From Prevotellaceae bacterium UBA4301 (lineage in GTDB: Bacteria > Bacteroidota > Bacteroidia > Bacteroidales > Bacteroidaceae): a stretch of DNA of 64,000 bases. This document shows, one piece after another, positions 60,917 through 64,000 of this stretch. Position 1 is the first letter of the stretch. Each line of letters starts with the position of its first letter. The notes under the pieces are model-generated. The model searched no databases and was not told the origin of the DNA. It saw only the letters and a list, made by a program, of their open reading frames with translations. Location: assembly GCA_002395775.1 (NCBI GenBank), contig DGUV01000054.1, positions 1 to 64,000 on the forward strand, given 5' to 3'. A program made the position numbers and the translations under genes.

Positions 60917-62084
60917 GAGAACCGTTGCCTTCGTCCACACCCAGTTTCCCTGTGGCGGTGCCGAGAAGGTGACGCTGGACATCGGCCGTTATCTGCATGG
61001 CCGCGGCTATCGTGTGATGGCCCTGTGCCGTGAGCATCTGGCAGAAGCGATGCCTGAGGATTCGCCCGTGGAGGTGAGAATCTTGCGTCATAAGTTGAAA
61101 AGGCCTGCCTCGGCCGACGAACTGGTGAAGGTGGTCCGAGATGAGGGCATAGGAATCTTGGTCTATGTCTGCATCCATCCCTTCTTCACGCAAAGAATAA
61201 AGGAGCAGACCGGTGTGAAGGTGGTGTCGGCCAATCATGCCGTACCCTTCTGGAACGGTCTGGCTAAGAAAACCCGTCTGGAGCGACTGAAGGAGGGGAC
61301 GCTGTGGCAAAGATTGCGTTGGCACCTCTATTATCGGGCACGATGCAACTGGTTCCATGTGTACGACAGGAAGTGTGACCGCGACTATAGGCGTGCGCTG
61401 ACGGAGGTGGATGCCTACACGGTCTTGTGTCCGGAGTATCGTGAAGAGCTGGTCAAGCGTCTGCGACTTGGTGAGGGCATGCAGAAAAAGATTCATGTCA
61501 TTGGGAACTATCAGGACCCTGTCGATTCTCCCCAACTGCAGAAGGAGAATGTGGTGCTCTACATGGGGCGTCTGACCTACACCGACAAGCGCGTTGATCG
61601 TCTGCTGGACATTTGGGCGCGTGTGCAACCAGGCAGGACCGGCTGGCGCTTGCTCATCGTAGGAGATGGGGAGGAACGGCACACGTTGGAGGAAAAGGCT
61701 CGGAATATGAGACTGCAAGGCATCTCGTTCGAAGGGAGGCAGACACGTCCGCAACCCTATTACGACAGGGCTGCCCTGTTGTGTCTCACAAGCCAGTTTG
61801 AGGGATGGGGTCTGGTTGTCACTGAGGCGCAGGCCAATGGGGTGGTTCCGGTTGCCTTCGACTGCAGTGCCGGCATCCGGCATCTCATGGTTCCCTCTGG
61901 AACAAATGGTGTGCTTATCCCCGCATTCGACATGGACGAATATGTTCGTCAGTTGGCCCGGCTCATGGATGACGAGAGCCTGCGACTAAGGATTCAGGAC
62001 CAGGTGCTTAAGAAACATTATCCCTTGGAGGAAGTGGGTCAAGGATATTTTCAGTTATACGAGTCATTGCTTCAGTCCCGATGA
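60909..62084 (+). CDS. Family 4 glycosyltransferase
   Basis: A 391-residue GT-B enzyme. VAFVHTQFPCGGAEKVTLDI has the glycine-rich acceptor loop. The donor side has VVLYMGRLTYTDKRVDRLL, TSQFEGWGLVVTEAQANGVVP and a KHYPLEEVG end. Probably acts on the LPS core with its neighbours. It overlaps the next gene by 4 bases. Confidence 0.88.
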   Translation: MNERTVAFVHTQFPCGGAEKVTLDIGRYLHGRGYRVMALCREHLAEAMPEDSPVEVRILRHKLKRPASADELVKVVRDEGIGILVYVCIHPFFTQRIKEQTGVKVVSANHAVPFWNGLAKKTRLERLKEGTLWQRLRWHLYYRARCNWFHVYDRKCDRDYRRALTEVDAYTVLCPEYREELVKRLRLGEGMQKKIHVIGNYQDPVDSPQLQKENVVLYMGRLTYTDKRVDRLLDIWARVQPGRTGWRLLIVGDGEERHTLEEKARNMRLQGISFEGRQTRPQPYYDRAALLCLTSQFEGWGLVVTEAQANGVVPVAFDCSAGIRHLMVPSGTNGVLIPAFDMDEYVRQLARLMDDESLRLRIQDQVLKKHYPLEEVGQGYFQLYESLLQSR

Positions 62085-62968
62085 ACAAACATGCCTATCT
62101 GATTATGGCTCATGGCGAGCCGGAAATGCTGGACGTGCTGCTGCAGTTGCTTGACGACGAGCGGAACGACGTATTCCTACACATCGACAGGAAAGCCCTT
62201 TCCATGCGTCAGCATTATGCCCATTTCAAACTCCATCGGGCTGGGTTCCACTTGTTGCAGCAGCCCATTGCCGTTTACTGGGGCCACACTTCGCAGGTGA
62301 AGGCCGAACTGTTGCTGATGCGTACAGCGTTGCAGCATGGGCCTTATGCCTACTACCACCTGCTTTCGGGCAACGACCTGCCCGTGAAGACGCAGGATGA
62401 GATTCACAATTTCTTCCGCGAGAACGAAGGGCATGAGTTTGTGGGCTTTTGGCAAAGTGAGGACCATCAGCGCGATGCATTGCGCAAGACGCGGTACTAT
62501 TATTTTCTAAATCGTTATAAAAAACGGAGTGCTGGTTTGAAACACCTTCTCAGTTCGCCCGTGCGTAATCTTTTGCTGGCGCTCCAGAAAGGGTTAGGCG
62601 TGAATCGGCGGAAGGGGAGTGACGTGGAGGTGAAGAAGGGATTCAACTGGTTCAGCATCACGGAGGATTGCTGTCGATTCGTTGTCAGCCAGGAACAGCA
62701 GATTTGGGACGTGTTCCACCACACGCTGTGTCCCGACGAAATGTTTCTGCACACTATAGTCTGGAACTCTCCGTTCCGCGCACGGCTATTTGATACGCAG
62801 GATGCCCAGCGTGGGTCCATGCGGGCAATTGACTGGGAGAGGGGGAACCCTTATGTGTGGCAAAAAAAAGATACGGACTACTTGTTACATAGTCCGTACC
62901 TCTTTGCTCGTAAGTTTTCAGCTGCTACGCTGTCAGAATCTCTATTAAGCGCTCTACGGCCGAGATGA
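62081..62968 (+). CDS. Family 14 glycosyltransferase (Core-2/I-branching type)
   Basis: A 295-residue protein that begins KHAYLIMAHGEPEMLDVLLQ and has FLHIDRKALS, YYHLLSGNDLPVKTQDEI, FNWFSITEDCCRFV and PDEMFLHTIVWNSPF, the ordered motifs of GT14 N-acetylglucosaminyl- or xylosyltransferases. Its last 44 bases overlap the 3' end of alaS on the opposite strand. Confidence 0.9.
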   Translation: MNKHAYLIMAHGEPEMLDVLLQLLDDERNDVFLHIDRKALSMRQHYAHFKLHRAGFHLLQQPIAVYWGHTSQVKAELLLMRTALQHGPYAYYHLLSGNDLPVKTQDEIHNFFRENEGHEFVGFWQSEDHQRDALRKTRYYYFLNRYKKRSAGLKHLLSSPVRNLLLALQKGLGVNRRKGSDVEVKKGFNWFSITEDCCRFVVSQEQQIWDVFHHTLCPDEMFLHTIVWNSPFRARLFDTQDAQRGSMRAIDWERGNPYVWQKKDTDYLLHSPYLFARKFSAATLSESLLSALRPR

Positions 62969-64000
62969 GGCCTTCGGGGTTCTTGCCGCCAGCCGTGGCG
63001 AAGTGGGGCTGTCCGCCGCCACCGCCCTGGATGAGTTTGGCAGCCTCGCGGATGTTCTTGCCGATGTTGACGCCCTGCTGCACCAGACTGTCCGAAGCAG
63101 CAGCCGTCAGCAGGGGCTTGCCGTCGTTCATGCTGCCGATGACCACCAGTGCATTGTCGACCTCGGCACGCAGCTGGAAGGCGATGTCCTTCACGAACTC
63201 GGGAGCCATGCTGGGCACTACGGCCTTCATCACGCAGGTACCGTTCACGTCCTTGGCATTGTCCTTCATCTGCTGCTTCAGTTGCAGGGCCTTCTCCTTC
63301 ATGCTGGCCTCGATTTGCTTCTTCAGCTGTGCATTCTCGTCGATGAACTTCTGGATGGCGCCTTGCAGGTCGGGCACGTTGTTGAAGAGGTGGCGCAGTT
63401 CCGTGATGGTGTCGCTCACCTGATACATCATTTCCTCCACCTTCTGACCCGTGATGGCCTCGATGCGGCGCACGCCGGCGGCCACGCTGCTCTCGGAGAG
63501 AATCTTCACCATGCCCAGTTGGCCGGTGCTCTTGGCGTGGCAACCGCCGCAGAACTCAACGCTGTCGCCAAATTGCACGACGCGCACGTGGTCGCCGTAC
63601 TTCTCGCCGAAGAGGGCAATGGCTCCCAGTTCCTTGGCCTTCTCGATGGGCATGTTGCGGTGGTCCTGCAGGGGGATGTTCTGTCGGATCTTATCGTTCA
63701 CCAGTCGCTCCACCTGGCGCAGTTCCTCGGGTGTCACCTTCTGGAAGTGCGAGAAGTCGAAGCGCAGGTATTCGGGTGTCACGAGCGAACCTTTTTGTTC
63801 GACGTGCGTGCCCAGCACCTGTCGCAGAGCCTGGTCCAGGAGGTGGGTAGCCGTGTGGTTGGCCTCGCTGGCGTGGCGCAGGTCGGTGTCGACGCAGGCC
63901 ATGAAGGGGGCCTCGGGCTGCTTGGGCAGCGTCTTGGCGATGTGCACGGTCAGTCCGTTCTCGCTCTTGGTGTCGATGATTTCTATGGTTTCGTTCTCGC
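62925..64000 (-). CDS. alaS: Alanyl-tRNA synthetase, C-terminal part
   Basis: The open frame enters from the right edge, so the catalytic N-terminus is outside the window. Visible are the editing domain with NHTATHLLDQALRQVL and FSHFQKVTPEEL, its metal pair in EFCGGCHAKSTGQLG, a coiled-coil linker (KKQIEASMKEKALQLKQQMK), and the C-Ala domain ending GGGGGQPHFATAGGKN. It charges tRNA-Ala and clears mischarged Ser or Gly. Confidence 0.95.
   Translation of the reverse strand, partial: ENETIEIIDTKSENGLTVHIAKTLPKQPEAPFMACVDTDLRHASEANHTATHLLDQALRQVLGTHVEQKGSLVTPEYLRFDFSHFQKVTPEELRQVERLVNDKIRQNIPLQDHRNMPIEKAKELGAIALFGEKYGDHVRVVQFGDSVEFCGGCHAKSTGQLGMVKILSESSVAAGVRRIEAITGQKVEEMMYQVSDTITELRHLFNNVPDLQGAIQKFIDENAQLKKQIEASMKEKALQLKQQMKDNAKDVNGTCVMKAVVPSMAPEFVKDIAFQLRAEVDNALVVIGSMNDGKPLLTAAASDSLVQQGVNIGKNIREAAKLIQGGGGGQPHFATAGGKNPEGLISAVERLIEILTA

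Overview
The window reads as chromosomal DNA of a Bacteroidales bacterium, most like Prevotella or a close relative. Many starts are preceded by the Bacteroidetes promoter pattern TTTG-N19-21-TAnnTTTG, ribosome binding sites are weak, and the gene set fits: a TonB-dependent receptor with a lipoprotein, GldH, the mreBCD-mrdA-rodA block, sirtuin, PdxB, GH92, and a TGS-domain nucleoside kinase. No rRNA, tRNA, CRISPR array, phage or transposase gene was seen.

Layout. 1-2392: a secreted multidomain protein on the minus strand, cut by the window edge. 3004-11055: a tight plus-strand run of TonB receptor, surface lipoprotein, metF, holB, a PSP1/RicT-like protein and gldH. 11062-17444: the minus-strand cell-shape operon purH(IMP cyclohydrolase only)-mreB-mreC-mreD-mrdA-rodA. 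17859-20392: a small acidic protein, mtnN and an alanine/sodium symporter. 20569-25555: two tandem deoxynucleoside kinases and a GH92-GH28 fusion glycosidase carrying repeat-derived insertions.

26363-45897 is a visibly AT-rich, probably horizontally acquired Wzx/Wzy-type surface polysaccharide cluster. It starts with CDP-3,6-dideoxyhexose genes (rfbF, rfbH, rfbG and a reductase-like SDR). It then holds the flippase, polymerase, eight or nine glycosyltransferases, three acyl or acetyltransferases, a CapK-like adenylating enzyme and one composite pseudogene. The cluster ends against a convergent putative small RNA with its own promoter and terminator.

46227-57595 returns to core genes: queC, Fur, nucleoside kinase, a large secreted HExxH protein, sirtuin, rnc-fabF-acpP, pdxB and a HAD phosphatase. 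A four-helix-bundle gene bracketed by a 27-bp inverted repeat sits next to queC. 57780-62968 is a second, GC-rich glycosyltransferase operon, probably for LPS core, with a glycosyltransferase-kinase fusion. alaS enters from the right edge.

The most distinctive theme is the number of short repeat families (GTTAAC, TTAAAC, CTCACC, TTGTCAATT, an 8-bp CTCAACTT tandem). They lie between genes and also inside coding sequence, including signal peptides, C-termini and loops of the GH92-GH28 enzyme. The best candidate for an undescribed element is the four-helix-bundle cassette at 46882-47337; next are the small RNA at 45896-45962 and the repeat-invaded glycosidase.
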